NCBI GenBank assembly: GCA_902785295.1
Contig: CACZYK010000020.1
Coordinates: 1 to 64,000, forward strand
Direction of reading: 5' to 3'
From: an uncultured Clostridium sp.
Lineage (GTDB): Bacteria > Bacillota > Clostridia > Clostridiales > Clostridiaceae
DNA: 64,000 nt
Shown here: positions 16,239 to 24,528 of the stretch, one piece after another
How the letters are laid out: every line of letters begins with the position of its first letter
Position numbering within the stretch: position 1 is the first letter of the stretch
The notes under the pieces: generated by a model
What the model was told of the DNA's origin: nothing
What the model saw: only the letters and a program-made list of their open reading frames with translations
Database searches by the model: none
Position numbers and translations under genes: made by a program

Positions 16239-17570
16239 GCTTATAATGGTAGCTATTGCTGCATAAGGAAATTGGCTTAATGCATGGTCCATATTATTTA
16301 TGCCACAAGATGTTGAAGTTAATACTGTTGCATCTGAATAAAAACATGCATGACTTCCTAATGTTCCTCCAGAAAGTATTGCTGCCATTACTAAAATTGG
16401 ATTTGCTCCAAGAGAAAAACCAAGTGGAATTATTATTGGCACGCATACTGCTGGAATTCCCCAGTTGCTTCCTGTAACAAATGTTAAAATTGCAACTACC
16501 ATAAAAGCTACTGCTGGGAACAAAGTGCCATTTAAATATGGAGTAACTGTTTCTATCACATAAGCTGGAAGACCAATATCATTTGCTGCAATTTGCATTA
16601 TAAAAGCTGCAAATACTATTGCAATTGTTGGTATCATATCACAAAAGCCTTGCATATATAAATCACAAAATTCATTAAAGGTCATTTTCTTTCTTGGAAT
16701 ATACAAGAAAAGACAGATTATTATAGAAGCAACTACCGCTATAAATAAATCTCCTCCTAAAAGTGTAATTGCAATTAAAGCACAAATTGGAATTAAAAAG
16801 TCTTTTAATTCTCCTTTTCCTTCTGAATAATCATCTACTAATACTGCATTAAATTTTTCACTTCCTGGAGCATAAACTTGCCCTGTTTCCTCTACTCTTT
16901 TATATGCTGTTTTCATCTTCCCTAATTTTGGAATAACTCCTAATATAAAAAGGGGAACTATAATAACTGAGGCCCAAGCATAAAAAGTAAATGGAATAAC
17001 TTTTAAATATGTAGCAATATCTCCACCAAATCCAAGAGCCTGAATTCCCTCCTGCTTATAAAATACACTGGCATAAAATACTGCCCAAGTTGAAAATGGT
17101 AGTAATACACAAACTGGTGCTCCTGTTGAGTCTATTATGTATGCTAAGGATTCTCTTGGTATCTTCTTTTTATCTGAAATATTTTTCATACAAGCTCCTA
17201 AAGTCATTATATTTAAATATTCATCAATAAAAATAACTATTCCTAAAATCCAAGTCATAAATAGTGATTTTTTTTGAGTTTTGCAAATCTTTTCAAGCTT
17301 TCCCGAAAAACCTAAGGTTCCTTTAGACTTTCTTATAAGTGCTATTAAGCTTCCAAAAAGCCCGCAAACAATCAAGACCCATTGATTATCAGCATCTCCT
17401 GCTGCTTTAAAGAAAGCTTCTGCCCACTTTGACGGAAAATCTAGCCCATACATAATAATGTAGGTAGAGACAGTTCCTAAAAGCAGAGCCTCTAAGGTTT
17501 TCTTTGTTACAAGTGCAAAGACAATAACAATTAATGCTGGTAAAACGCTTAATATTCCATAATGGTCCAT
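16203..17570 (-). CDS. NhaC-family Na+/H+ antiporter
   Basis: This 455-residue polytopic membrane protein of the NhaC/ArsB-like antiporter superfamily has about 11-12 membrane segments. Typical stretches are GIVIFIDEYLNIMTLGACM (charged helix), DSTGAPVCVLLPFSTWAVF (unwound helix), TGSNWGIPAVCVPIIIPLG and SGGTLGSHACFYSDATVLTS. It exchanges Na+ for protons, or, in some relatives, an organic acid. GGGAGG precedes the ATG. It is divergent from the aminotransferase and sits at the edge of the allantoin locus. Since the pathway releases ammonia and CO2, a pH/ion-balancing or carboxylate exchange role is plausible but unproven. The substrate is not certain. Confidence 0.82.
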   Translation of the reverse strand: MDHYGILSVLPALIVIVFALVTKKTLEALLLGTVSTYIIMYGLDFPSKWAEAFFKAAGDADNQWVLIVCGLFGSLIALIRKSKGTLGFSGKLEKICKTQKKSLFMTWILGIVIFIDEYLNIMTLGACMKNISDKKKIPRESLAYIIDSTGAPVCVLLPFSTWAVFYASVFYKQEGIQALGFGGDIATYLKVIPFTFYAWASVIIVPLFILGVIPKLGKMKTAYKRVEETGQVYAPGSEKFNAVLVDDYSEGKGELKDFLIPICALIAITLLGGDLFIAVVASIIICLFLYIPRKKMTFNEFCDLYMQGFCDMIPTIAIVFAAFIMQIAANDIGLPAYVIETVTPYLNGTLFPAVAFMVVAILTFVTGSNWGIPAVCVPIIIPLGFSLGANPILVMAAILSGGTLGSHACFYSDATVLTSTSCGINNMDHALSQFPYAAIATIISLAGFIICGIVM

Positions 17571-17672
17571 AGCTTATACCTCCCTTTATTATATTTTCTT
17601 TATACAAATAATCTACTTGAATTATTATAAAACCAAATTAATATTATTTCTACTTTTTTTAATTTGTTTTTT

Positions 17673-17711
17673 TTGTACATTATGGACAATAATTTTTATT
17701 CATTATGGAAG
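17673..17711. promoter_or_regulatory. Two operator-like sites before the aminotransferase gene
   Basis: TTGTACATTATGGACAA (17673-17689) is a 17-bp near-palindrome, with mismatches only at positions 5 and 13 around the odd centre. TTATTCATTATGGAAG (17696-17711) repeats the CATTATGGA core 23 bases later, abutting the -35 box. A similar TTGTGCATTATAG lies before the second binding-protein gene, so a shared regulator such as PucR is likely (inference). Confidence 0.5.
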
Positions 17712-17741
17712 TTGTCTTAATATTATATTTTGTGCTATTAT
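17712..17741 (+). promoter_or_regulatory. Promoter of the aminotransferase gene
   Basis: TTGTCT (17712-17717), an 18-base spacer and TATTAT (17736-17741) lie just downstream of the two CATTATGGA sites and about 15 bases before a leader terminator. Confidence 0.5.
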
Positions 17742-17757
17742 TTAAGTATAAATTAAG

Positions 17758-17813
17758 ACTGTAAGACAATGGTGTCACAGATGATGATTCTATTGTCTTG
17801 CAGTTTTTTATTT
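17758..17813 (+). promoter_or_regulatory. Leader terminator / attenuator before the aminotransferase gene
   Basis: ACTGTAAGACAAT (17758-17770) pairs over 13 bp with ATTGTCTTGCAGT (17792-17804), loop of 21 bases, followed by TTTTTTATTTT. The preceding gene (nhaC) points away, so there is no plus-strand gene for it to terminate; it must act in the leader. The arm TGTAAGACA resembles the TGCAAGACT arm of the importer-leader modules, but I do not find the same small competing hairpin. Confidence 0.65.
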
Positions 17814-17855
17814 TAAAAAATATTTATATCTTTGTATTCAAGGAGGATTTTATTT

Positions 17856-19211
17856 ATGTTAAGAACTGATTTACCAAAAATAATAACTGAAACTTTACCA
17901 GGACCAAAAGCAAAGGAAATAATTAAAAGACGTGAAAATGCTATTCCTGATGCTATAAAATGTGTATATCCTGTTGTTATTGACCATGCTGAAGGAGCTA
18001 TGATTGAAGATGTTGATGGAAATAAATTTTTAGACTGGGTAGGAGGAGTTGGAGTATTAAATGTTGGTTACTCTCATCCTGAAATAATTGAAGCAGTTAA
18101 AGCTCAAGCTGATAAATATTTTCATGGAATGTTTAATATAGTTACTCATGAAGGTTATGTAGCTTTAGCTGAAAAATTAAATTCTTTAGCTCCTGTTAAG
18201 GGTGATAAAAAGAAAACTTTCTTTGCAAACTCTGGTGCAGAAGCTGATGAAAATGCAATAAAAGTAGCAAAAGCTTTTACTAAAAGACAAAATATAATAT
18301 GTTTTTCAGGTGCATTCCATGGAAGAACAAATCTTACAATGGCATTAACTTCTAAAAAAGCTTATGCAAAAGGACTTGGACCATTCCCAGGAGGAATTTT
18401 TAGAGCTGAATATCCTTATCTTTATAGAAGACCAGAAGGAATGACAGAAGAACAAGCATTTAAATACTATATAGATACAATATACAAAGTATTTGAAGAA
18501 TGTGCTCCTGCTAATGAAATAGCAGCATTTATAGTTGAACCATTACAAGGTGAAGGTGGATTTATTCCTGCCCCAATAGAATGGATAAAGGCTGTTCGTA
18601 AGATTTGTGATGAAAATGGAATAATGTTAATTGCAGATGAAGTTCAAAGTGGTTTCTGTAGAACTGGAAGAATGTTTGCTTCTGAATATTGGAAAGAAGC
18701 TGGTGTAGAACCTGATATTTTAGCTACTGCAAAATCAATAGCAGCTGGTCTTCCTTTAAGTGCTATTGTAGCTAGAGAGGAAATTATGGATTCTGTTGCA
18801 GGGGGTACAATAGGTGGTACTTATTGTGGAAATCCTTTAGCATGTGCTGCTGCTCTTAAGACAATAGAAATAATGGAAAGAGATAATTTAGCTAATCGTT
18901 CTTTAGAAATAGGAGAAAAGGTTCAAAAAACCTATAAAGAATGGATGGACAAATATGATGTTATTGGAGATTTTAGAGGTCTTGGTGGAATGATTGGTAT
19001 AGAATTTGTTACTGACAAAGCTTCAAAAACTCCTAATGCTAAATTAGTAAGTGACATAATTCAAGAAGCTGTTCACAATGGACTTATACTTGAAAACTGT
19101 GGTGTTTATGGAAATGTTATAAGATTCTTAGCTCCACTTGTTATGAGTGATGAACAACTTGAAGCAGGTCTTGAAATCTTTGAAAATGCAATAAAAAAAT
19201 GTACTAAATAA
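17856..19211 (+). CDS. Class III pyridoxal-phosphate aminotransferase (GabT-like)
   Basis: This 451-residue fold-type I aminotransferase resembles 4-aminobutyrate and alanine:glyoxylate-type enzymes. Motifs are NSGAEADENAIKVAKAFT (phosphate-binding region), FHGRT, IVEPLQGEGGFI, LIADEVQSGFCRTG (Asp that binds PLP nitrogen) and the PLP lysine in DILATAKSIAAGLPLS. I start at the ATG at 17856, 9 bases after AGGAGG; the in-frame upstream TAT/TTG region is not coding-like. It lies next to the allantoin genes and shares operator-like sites and a leader terminator with them, so it may aminate glyoxylate to glycine. GABA or beta-alanine transamination are alternatives. The family is firm and the substrates are inferred. 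Confidence 0.82.
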   Translation: MLRTDLPKIITETLPGPKAKEIIKRRENAIPDAIKCVYPVVIDHAEGAMIEDVDGNKFLDWVGGVGVLNVGYSHPEIIEAVKAQADKYFHGMFNIVTHEGYVALAEKLNSLAPVKGDKKKTFFANSGAEADENAIKVAKAFTKRQNIICFSGAFHGRTNLTMALTSKKAYAKGLGPFPGGIFRAEYPYLYRRPEGMTEEQAFKYYIDTIYKVFEECAPANEIAAFIVEPLQGEGGFIPAPIEWIKAVRKICDENGIMLIADEVQSGFCRTGRMFASEYWKEAGVEPDILATAKSIAAGLPLSAIVAREEIMDSVAGGTIGGTYCGNPLACAAALKTIEIMERDNLANRSLEIGEKVQKTYKEWMDKYDVIGDFRGLGGMIGIEFVTDKASKTPNAKLVSDIIQEAVHNGLILENCGVYGNVIRFLAPLVMSDEQLEAGLEIFENAIKKCTK

Positions 19212-19221
19212 ATAATATTAG

Positions 19222-19382
19222 GCTTGTTTAAAAAATCTTAGTATTCTTATGTTTAAAGGAAGCCCGACTCGCTTTGCTCGCTGGGTAACTTCGAATAACA
19301 AAATATAAAATTTTGATTCTCAGTTATCGACAGGCTCCAAGTCGCACCTTCATAAAATAAGAATACTAAGATTTTACTAAGC
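19222..19382. repeat. Intergenic palindromic repeat, copy A (long form)
   Basis: Long stem ATCTTAGTATTCTTAT (left, ending about 19250) / ATAAGAATACTAAGAT (right, about 19357-19373) encloses a conserved inner block CGACAGGCTCCAAGTCGC and CATAAAATAAG. Related copies lie at 23972-24077 and 27441-27541. This copy carries about 55 extra bases with CTCGCTTTGCTCGC and a short AT-rich hairpin. It sits 11 bases after the aminotransferase stop codon. It lacks a clear T-tract. Confidence 0.75.
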
Positions 19383-19422
19383 AAAATATATAAATTTTGT
19401 TATTAGTTTTATCTAGCTACTA

Positions 19423-20022
19423 TTAAATCATAAATAACTTTATTAAATTTGGAAAATTATGTCCTTCATCTAAGAAAAATTTTAAATATTCATTATAGTC
19501 ATCATAATTTTCTCTATATATTTCTAATATATCAACTAATGCTTTTCTAGCTTCTTTTAATTCATAACTATTTAAGTTTAAAATATCAATTGTGTATTTT
19601 GCTCTTATATATATTTTACTATTTTCATCAATTTCTTTAGGAATTATTTCTCCATTTGATATATTATAAGTAAAATAATCTTTTGGATTATCAATAACAG
19701 GATTTATAAAATTGTCATTGTACTTATTTTCTTTAAATTTTCCACAACTATTTTTTTCATCACAAGAAACTATAATATTATTATAATTTTGAAATTCTTT
19801 AGGATATAAATCTCTAGGCTTTATATGCTCTATATGTCCCTCATTGTCATATATTCTTTTTTCACAGTATGGACAATATTATTCTTGCTCTAAAATTAAA
19901 ATATTTTCTTTTATTTTACTTCGTATGTTTTCTTTATCATAGTCTTTCCATGACTTAGGAGAGTATTTTTTCTTATATTCTAATAAAAAAGTTGGTTCTT
20001 TTTCTTTATTAACTTTTAGCAT
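19423..20022 (-). pseudogene. ptuB: HNH endonuclease of a Septu-like system, nonsense-mutated
   Basis: A 199-codon minus-strand frame begins at ATG 20022, overlapping the end of the ATPase gene by 14 bases, and ends at TAA 19425-19423. Codon 48 (19881-19879) is TAA. The rest matches PtuB / TIGR02646-type HNH nucleases: the start LKVNKEKEPTFLLEYKKKYS, then right after the stop YCPYCEKRI (zinc-type CxxC), HIEHIKPRD (catalytic His region), YNNIVSCDEKNSCGKFKENK and ALVDILEIYRENYDDYN. A single base change (for example CAA, GAA or AAA to TAA) explains the stop, so the loss looks recent. TAA cannot be read as selenocysteine. Unless there is readthrough or reinitiation, the product is a 47-residue stub and the system is inactive. 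Confidence 0.78.
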
Positions 20023-21160
20023 TTTTTCTGTTCCTTATTGATATATCTAATCTTATTCTCATAATGTCTTTATCTAAATCTCCTAAGTACTTTCTTAGAT
20101 AATTAAATGTATCATTAAACTCTTCTGTGTCATATAAATTTTTATTTAATAGCTCATATACTTTATTTAGCTTTTTAGTAATATCATCATTTCTTAAACT
20201 ATCTAAATTCATAGTAGTAGTTAAAATATCACCAATACCTTTACCATAAGTTTCACTTAATTTATCATTATCTAGTATTTTTATACCATTATTATCTCTT
20301 ACCATAACTCTCAATTTATCAGATGTTATATTACCAATAACATGTGGTGAATGTGTTGCTATTATTAACTGATTATTTTCTCCTATGCTTTCATATAAAT
20401 TAATAATTTTTCTTTGCCATTGAGGATGTAATGATATTTCGGGTTCATCAATTAGTATTACTGAATTATTAACCTCTAAAAATTTTAGTGATAAAGCTCT
20501 TAAAAATAATTGTTTTTCTCCTGAAGATAATTCTGTAATATCAAATTCTTTTCCTAAGCTATTTTTAAAAATGGGCTTTGTTTCATTATCCTCAGATAAT
20601 CCAATCAATTTTACATCTAAATTCATAATAGAAAATATATCATTTATATTATTACATACACTATCTATAACTTCACCTATAGTTTTATTCCTATTTCTAA
20701 ATATTTCTTTATTTATCTTAGTAGCTATAAGTGAAGGAATACTTTGAGTCATATTTTGATCCACTATATTTTGAAAAGATGGGGTAAACTTAAAAGTATT
20801 ATCTACTTTATTTATCTTTTCAAAATTTATTTCAGTTGGCATATATACTATTTTAGGTTCATTAAAGTGAAAAATTTTTTTCTGAAAATAACTATCTGTT
20901 AACATTGGAACTTCACTTATATCTACTATAGTTGTATATAATGTTGATTTTAATTCAATTTTATTTTCTGATATATAATCATAATTAAGTTTATCAATAG
21001 AAAAAGAATCATAAATACATTTTAATAAAGTTGTTTTTCCTGAACCATTTTCTCCAATAATCACTATAGTATTCAATACATTTCCTTCTTTATTTTTAAA
21101 ATTTATTTCTAGATTATCAAATATATTATGATTATTAAACTTAATCTTTTCAATTTTCAA
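20009..21160 (-). CDS. ptuA: AAA/SMC-like ATPase of a Septu-like antiphage system
   Basis: This 383-residue ABC-type ATPase has Walker A GENGSGKTT (36-44), signature LSSGEKQLFLRAL (211-223), Walker B VILIDEPEISLHP (234-246) and H-loop ATHSPHVI (H270). This arrangement is seen in PtuA, OLD-type and retron-associated ATPases. The following overlapping HNH gene identifies the pair as Septu-like (PtuAB), in which the ATPase forms a complex with the nuclease and controls it. I accept the TTG at 21160 as start: AGGAG lies about 11 bases upstream, and the nearby ATG is followed at once by a stop in its frame. The ATPase frame itself is intact. Base composition is slightly more AT-rich than neighbours, as is common for defence genes. 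Confidence 0.75.
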   Translation of the reverse strand: MKIEKIKFNNHNIFDNLEINFKNKEGNVLNTIVIIGENGSGKTTLLKCIYDSFSIDKLNYDYISENKIELKSTLYTTIVDISEVPMLTDSYFQKKIFHFNEPKIVYMPTEINFEKINKVDNTFKFTPSFQNIVDQNMTQSIPSLIATKINKEIFRNRNKTIGEVIDSVCNNINDIFSIMNLDVKLIGLSEDNETKPIFKNSLGKEFDITELSSGEKQLFLRALSLKFLEVNNSVILIDEPEISLHPQWQRKIINLYESIGENNQLIIATHSPHVIGNITSDKLRVMVRDNNGIKILDNDKLSETYGKGIGDILTTTMNLDSLRNDDITKKLNKVYELLNKNLYDTEEFNDTFNYLRKYLGDLDKDIMRIRLDISIRNRKNAKS

Positions 21161-21287
21161 ATACAGTTCATCTCCTTTTAGTTAAATAAAAATATTTTTT
21201 ATTTCTAAAGTTTCTCACTATAATTTATTATAACATAACAATTTATTAATTGTTTATTTTATACTGAGCAAACCCTATAATTAAATA

Positions 21288-21327
21288 AAAAAATCCTTGC
21301 ACTTATTAATTAGTACAAGAATTTTTT
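21288..21327 (-). terminator. Terminator downstream of galK
   Basis: AAAAATCCTTGCAC pairs with GTACAAGAATTTTT (two G-U pairs), and a T-rich tail follows on the minus strand. It follows the sugar-binding-protein remnant and separates galK from the Septu-like genes. Confidence 0.7.
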
Positions 21328-21340
21328 GTATTTTTATAAT

Positions 21341-21406
21341 TTATTCCATTTGGTCTTTAATTTCGCTAACCATTCTTTCTGATGCTTCTTTTGGTGTTGC
21401 TTTTCT
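21341..21406 (-). pseudogene. Last 21 codons of a sugar ABC-transporter binding protein
   Basis: Directly after galK, in another frame, lies RKATPKEASERMVSEIKDQM followed by E and a stop. This TP(K/Q)EA...MV.EI pattern is the usual C-terminal end of family 1 carbohydrate-binding lipoproteins. The frame is closed by TAA just upstream (21407-21409), so the rest of the gene is gone. The fragment probably marks a deletion that joined galK to the end of a lost galactoside transporter operon, whose terminator (21288-21327) survives. Confidence 0.55.
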
Positions 21407-21409
21407 TTA

Positions 21410-22579
21410 TTACTCTATTCTTCTTGTTCCATCTGATATATCTACTGCATAAAATTCTGGCTTATAACCAATTATTTTTTCGTATTCTTTTTCTATATTT
21501 TTAGTAAATTCTTCTATATTTTCCTCTTTTACTATGCTTACTGTGCATCCTCCAAAACCAGCACCTGTCATACGCGAGCCTATTACTCCTTCTTGGTTAC
21601 ATGCTAAGTTTACTAAAGTATCTAGTTCCTTTCCTGTAACTTCATAATCATCTCTTAATGAAATGTGAGATTCATTCATAAGCTTTCCAAATGTAACTAA
21701 GTCTTTATTTTTTAATGCTTCTACTGCTTTTAATGTTCTTTGATTTTCATATACAGCATGTTTTGCTCTCTTTCTTTTAACTTCATCTTTAATAAGATGT
21801 TTTACCTCTTCAAATTTTTCTTCAGAAAGTTCTCCTAAACTATTTATCTTTACTTCCTTTTGTATTGTTTCTAATGCTGATTCACATTCACTTCTTCTTT
21901 CATTATATTTTGAATCTGCTAAACCACGTTTTTTATTTGTATTTCCTATTACTATTTTATAGCCATCCATTTCTAACTTACTGTATTCATATTTTAATGT
22001 GTTACAATCTAATAATATTGCACAATTTTTCTTCCCCATTCCTATCGAAAATTGGTCCATTATTCCACAATTAACACCTATAAATTTGTTTTCAGCTTCT
22101 TGACACATTTTAACTATACTTATCATATCAATATTAAATTCAAAATAATCATTTAATATTGTTCCCATTAAAACTTCAATTGAAGCTGATGAAGATAATC
22201 CTGAGCCATTTGGAATATTTCCAAAGAATAATATTTCAAACCCATTTGAAGTTTTATAACCATGTTCTTGAAGCACTTTAGTTACTCCCTTTGGATAATT
22301 TGCCCAATCATCTTTTTTATCATATATTATGTTGTTTATATCAAATTCAATTATTCCAAGCTTTTCAAAGTTTAATGAAATAACTCTTACTAAAGAATCC
22401 TCTCTCTTTGAAACAACTGCATAAGTTCCTATTGTAAGTGCACATGGAAATACATGTCCTCCATTGTAATCTGTATGTTCTCCTATTAGATTTACTCTTC
22501 CTGGAGAAAAGAATACTCTCTCTCCTTCTTTATTAAAATAATCTTTAAATTTTTTCTTTATAAATTCTAAATTGTTCAT
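21410..22579 (-). CDS. galK: Galactokinase
   Basis: This 389-residue GHMP kinase phosphorylates galactose at C1 in the Leloir pathway. Signatures are [18 protein letters not shown] (galactokinase signature), [18 protein letters not shown] (ATP-binding GHMP loop), [16 protein letters not shown] (catalytic Asp) and [17 protein letters not shown] near the C-terminus. The length is normal and an AGGAGG-like site precedes the ATG. It is divergent from galR, with a clear SigA promoter and GalR-type operators between them. galE and galT lie further downstream on the other strand, so the Leloir pathway is complete in this window. Confidence 0.95.
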   Translation of the reverse strand: MNNLEFIKKKFKDYFNKEGERVFFSPGRVNLIGEHTDYNGGHVFPCALTIGTYAVVSKREDSLVRVISLNFEKLGIIEFDINNIIYDKKDDWANYPKGVTKVLQEHGYKTSNGFEILFFGNIPNGSGLSSSASIEVLMGTILNDYFEFNIDMISIVKMCQEAENKFIGVNCGIMDQFSIGMGKKNCAILLDCNTLKYEYSKLEMDGYKIVIGNTNKKRGLADSKYNERRSECESALETIQKEVKINSLGELSEEKFEEVKHLIKDEVKRKRAKHAVYENQRTLKAVEALKNKDLVTFGKLMNESHISLRDDYEVTGKELDTLVNLACNQEGVIGSRMTGAGFGGCTVSIVKEENIEEFTKNIEKEYEKIIGYKPEFYAVDISDGTRRIE

Positions 22580-22626
22580 ATTTACCTCCTATACTTAATA
22601 TAAAAATTCCTCCTCTTCATATACTC

Positions 22627-22727
22627 TTAGTAAAATTTTTCTTTAAGTTTTGTTACCGTTATCATGGTTTTATTATATCAATCGATAAAATTTTAGTCAA
22701 TACTTTTTACTAAAAATTTTACTGAAA
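22627..22727 (-). promoter_or_regulatory. galK promoter with GalR-type operators
   Basis: On the minus strand TTGACT (22700-22695), a 17-base spacer and TATAAT (22677-22672) form a near-consensus SigA promoter. Sites related to the 11-bp palindrome TTTTASTAAAA lie at 22705-22715 (TTTTACTAAAA), 22717-22727 (TTTTACTGAAA), 22691-22701 (TTTTAGTCAAT, on the -35) and in part at 22627-22635. Confidence 0.7.
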
Positions 22728-22842
22728 CTTTTACTTTTATTTTTTGTAGCTAATATCCCCTCTTCTTTTTAACTTTTAATATATTAAATGAACTCCAAAT
22801 AATTTTAAACTTACAGATTTCCATTTATAAGTTTAAAATTAT

Positions 22843-22884
22843 TTTTACTAAAAATTTGACTTAGTTTTAACTAAGAGTTACACT
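22843..22884 (+). promoter_or_regulatory. galR promoter with autoregulatory operators
   Basis: TTGACT (22856-22861), a 17-base spacer and TACACT (22879-22884) form the promoter. TTTTACTAAAA (22843-22853) lies just upstream of the -35, and CTTAGTTTTAACTAAG forms a near-palindrome in the spacer, so GalR probably represses its own gene. Confidence 0.6.
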
Positions 22885-22945
22885 TAGTTTATGAGAAATT
22901 AGAATAAAAAGGCAAAATGAAAAATAATTTATAGGAGGAATAATT

Positions 22946-23965
22946 TTGGCTACAATAAAAGAAATAGCTACAAAAGCAAAAGTTTCTATAAGTACTGTTT
23001 CAAGAGTGTTAAATTTTGATGATACATTAAACGTTTCTGATAGTACTAGAGAAAAAATATTAAAAATTGCAGAAGAGCTTCAATATAAATCACCAAAAAA
23101 CAAAAGAGAAAAATCATTAAAGGAAAATGAAATAGGGCTAATTTCTTGGTACAATAGTGATGAAGAATTAGCAGACCCTTACTTTTTATCTATAAGATTA
23201 GCTATTGAAAAAAAATGCAATGATAATAATTGTGTAATAAAAAAAATTGATGATGAAACTAGCGAGGTAGATTTAAAAAACTTTGCTGGTATTTTAGCTA
23301 TTGGAAGATTTGATTCTAATATGATAGAAAGACTTTCAGTTAATGATAACTTAGTATTTGTTAACTTCTTTCCTGATGATAATAAATATGATTCTGTTGG
23401 AATTGATTTAAAAAAAGCTTTAAGAGAATTATTTGATTATCTTTATAATTTAGGACATAGAAAAATAGGTTTTCTTGGTGGAAATGATATAGACCTTATT
23501 AAAAATACTAATGTTTATATTGATGAAAGAGATGAAGCTTATAAAGAGTTTATGACTGAAAAAAATATATATAATAAAAATTATTTATATAGCATTGAAA
23601 AATATGATAATAACAATAGATTTCCTTATAAAATGGGATACGAACTTATGATAAAAGCACTTAGTGGAGAAGATATTCCAACTGCTTTTTTTGCTGGAAA
23701 TGATGCTATGGCAGTAGGTGCTTATAAAGCAGTGGCAGAAAAAGGATTAAAAATTCCTGAAGATATAAGCATAGTTGGCTTTGATGATTACCCTTCTGCT
23801 AAATATATGTTTCCTTCTCTTACTACTATAAAAGTTCCTACAGAATATATAGGTGATGCAGCTGTTGACCTTATTCTTGAAAGAATTCATGGAAACAGAG
23901 AATATGTAAAAAAAGTATTTGTACCTACAGAATTAAAAATAAGAAAAAGCTGCACACAGATTTAA
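22946..23965 (+). CDS. galR: LacI-family galactose operon repressor
   Basis: This 339-residue regulator has an N-terminal LacI helix-turn-helix (ATIKEIATKAKVSISTVSRV, then DSTREKILKIAEELQY) and a periplasmic-binding-like effector domain (GHRKIGFLGG, TAFFAGNDAMAVGAYKA, ISIVGFDDYPSAKYMFPSLT). The start is a TTG at 22946, 7 bases after AGGAGG; no ATG fits, and the HTH begins at residue 3 as usual. It is divergent from galK, and TTTTASTAAAA operators occur in this intergenic region and upstream of galE and the beta-galactosidase remnant, so it is likely the local galactose/lactose repressor. The effector is presumably galactose or a galactoside. Confidence 0.9.
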   Translation: MATIKEIATKAKVSISTVSRVLNFDDTLNVSDSTREKILKIAEELQYKSPKNKREKSLKENEIGLISWYNSDEELADPYFLSIRLAIEKKCNDNNCVIKKIDDETSEVDLKNFAGILAIGRFDSNMIERLSVNDNLVFVNFFPDDNKYDSVGIDLKKALRELFDYLYNLGHRKIGFLGGNDIDLIKNTNVYIDERDEAYKEFMTEKNIYNKNYLYSIEKYDNNNRFPYKMGYELMIKALSGEDIPTAFFAGNDAMAVGAYKAVAEKGLKIPEDISIVGFDDYPSAKYMFPSLTTIKVPTEYIGDAAVDLILERIHGNREYVKKVFVPTELKIRKSCTQI

Positions 23966-23971
23966 AATTTA

Positions 23972-24077
23972 GCTTGTTTCAAAAATGTTAGTGTTCTTAT
24001 GTTATTCAGTCGTTCCGTCGACAGGCTCCAAGTCACGCCTTCATAAAATAAGAACACTAACATTTTAATAAGCAAGG
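23972..24077. repeat. Intergenic palindromic repeat, copy B
   Basis: Stem AATGTTAGTGTTCTTATG / CATAAAATAAGAACACTAACATT (given as arms, with a small bulge) encloses the conserved core CGTCGACAGGCTCCAAGTC. Flanks GCTTGTTT and AATAAGCAAG also match copy A. It begins 7 bases after the galR stop codon. Confidence 0.75.
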
Positions 24078-24198
24078 TTAATATTTTAAAATGCAAATAA
24101 AAAATAGTGAATTGTTTTTTGCTTTAATATTTCAATCTTACTTCAAATAAAATATTACTTATTTAGTTTACACAAAACTATTGACAGACTCAACTATT

Positions 24199-24528
24199 TT
24201 ATAAATTCTTAAATGTATATTTTGTGTATTTTGAATAGGTTTCACCTTTGGATAAAAGAGAGTTTTCTTTAAAAACTTCGTTGCATCCTATTGGTGGGGC
24301 TTGGGTTTCAAAGCATATTCCCATTCTTTTCTTTGGTTCTATACTTCCTTTTAACATTAGGGTATCTGGGAAGTTCATGGAGTATACTACTACAGATTCT
24401 TGATTTGTTTCTATTTCCATAATTCTTCCACTTTCTTCATCTTTTAAAATAATATTGTTTTCTCCATTAAACATAAATGTATGGTCATATCCACATCCAA
24501 GTTCTAGTTGCTCATCTTTGTTAAAAAT
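24199..24528 (-). pseudogene. galM: C-terminal fragment of aldose 1-epimerase (mutarotase)
   Basis: About 109 codons remain, beginning at the fusion point with the beta-galactosidase gene: EQLELGCGYDHTFMFNG (catalytic-site Gly-Tyr-Asp-His), VVVYSMNFPDTL and GICFETQAPPIG (the conserved ETQ motif), ending EVFKENSLLSKGETYSKYTKYTF. These are the last third of galactose mutarotase. The N-terminal two thirds are missing, and the fragment is out of frame with the upstream sequence. An internal ATG at 24474 gives a 91-residue frame, but no ribosome site supports it. The gene was probably in an operon with the beta-galactosidase before the deletion. Confidence 0.78.

Noticed and set aside
17758..17813. 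Terminator of nhaC
   Set aside because: nhaC runs in the opposite direction and ends at 16203; the hairpin and T-tract are oriented on the plus strand.
19879..19881. Recoding (selenocysteine or pyrrolysine) in the HNH nuclease gene
   Set aside because: The stop is TAA, not TGA or TAG, and no recoding element is visible.
24521..24528. Programmed frameshift in the GH42 gene
   Set aside because: The downstream frame encodes mutarotase, not the missing GH42 C-terminal domain, so this is a fusion between two genes.
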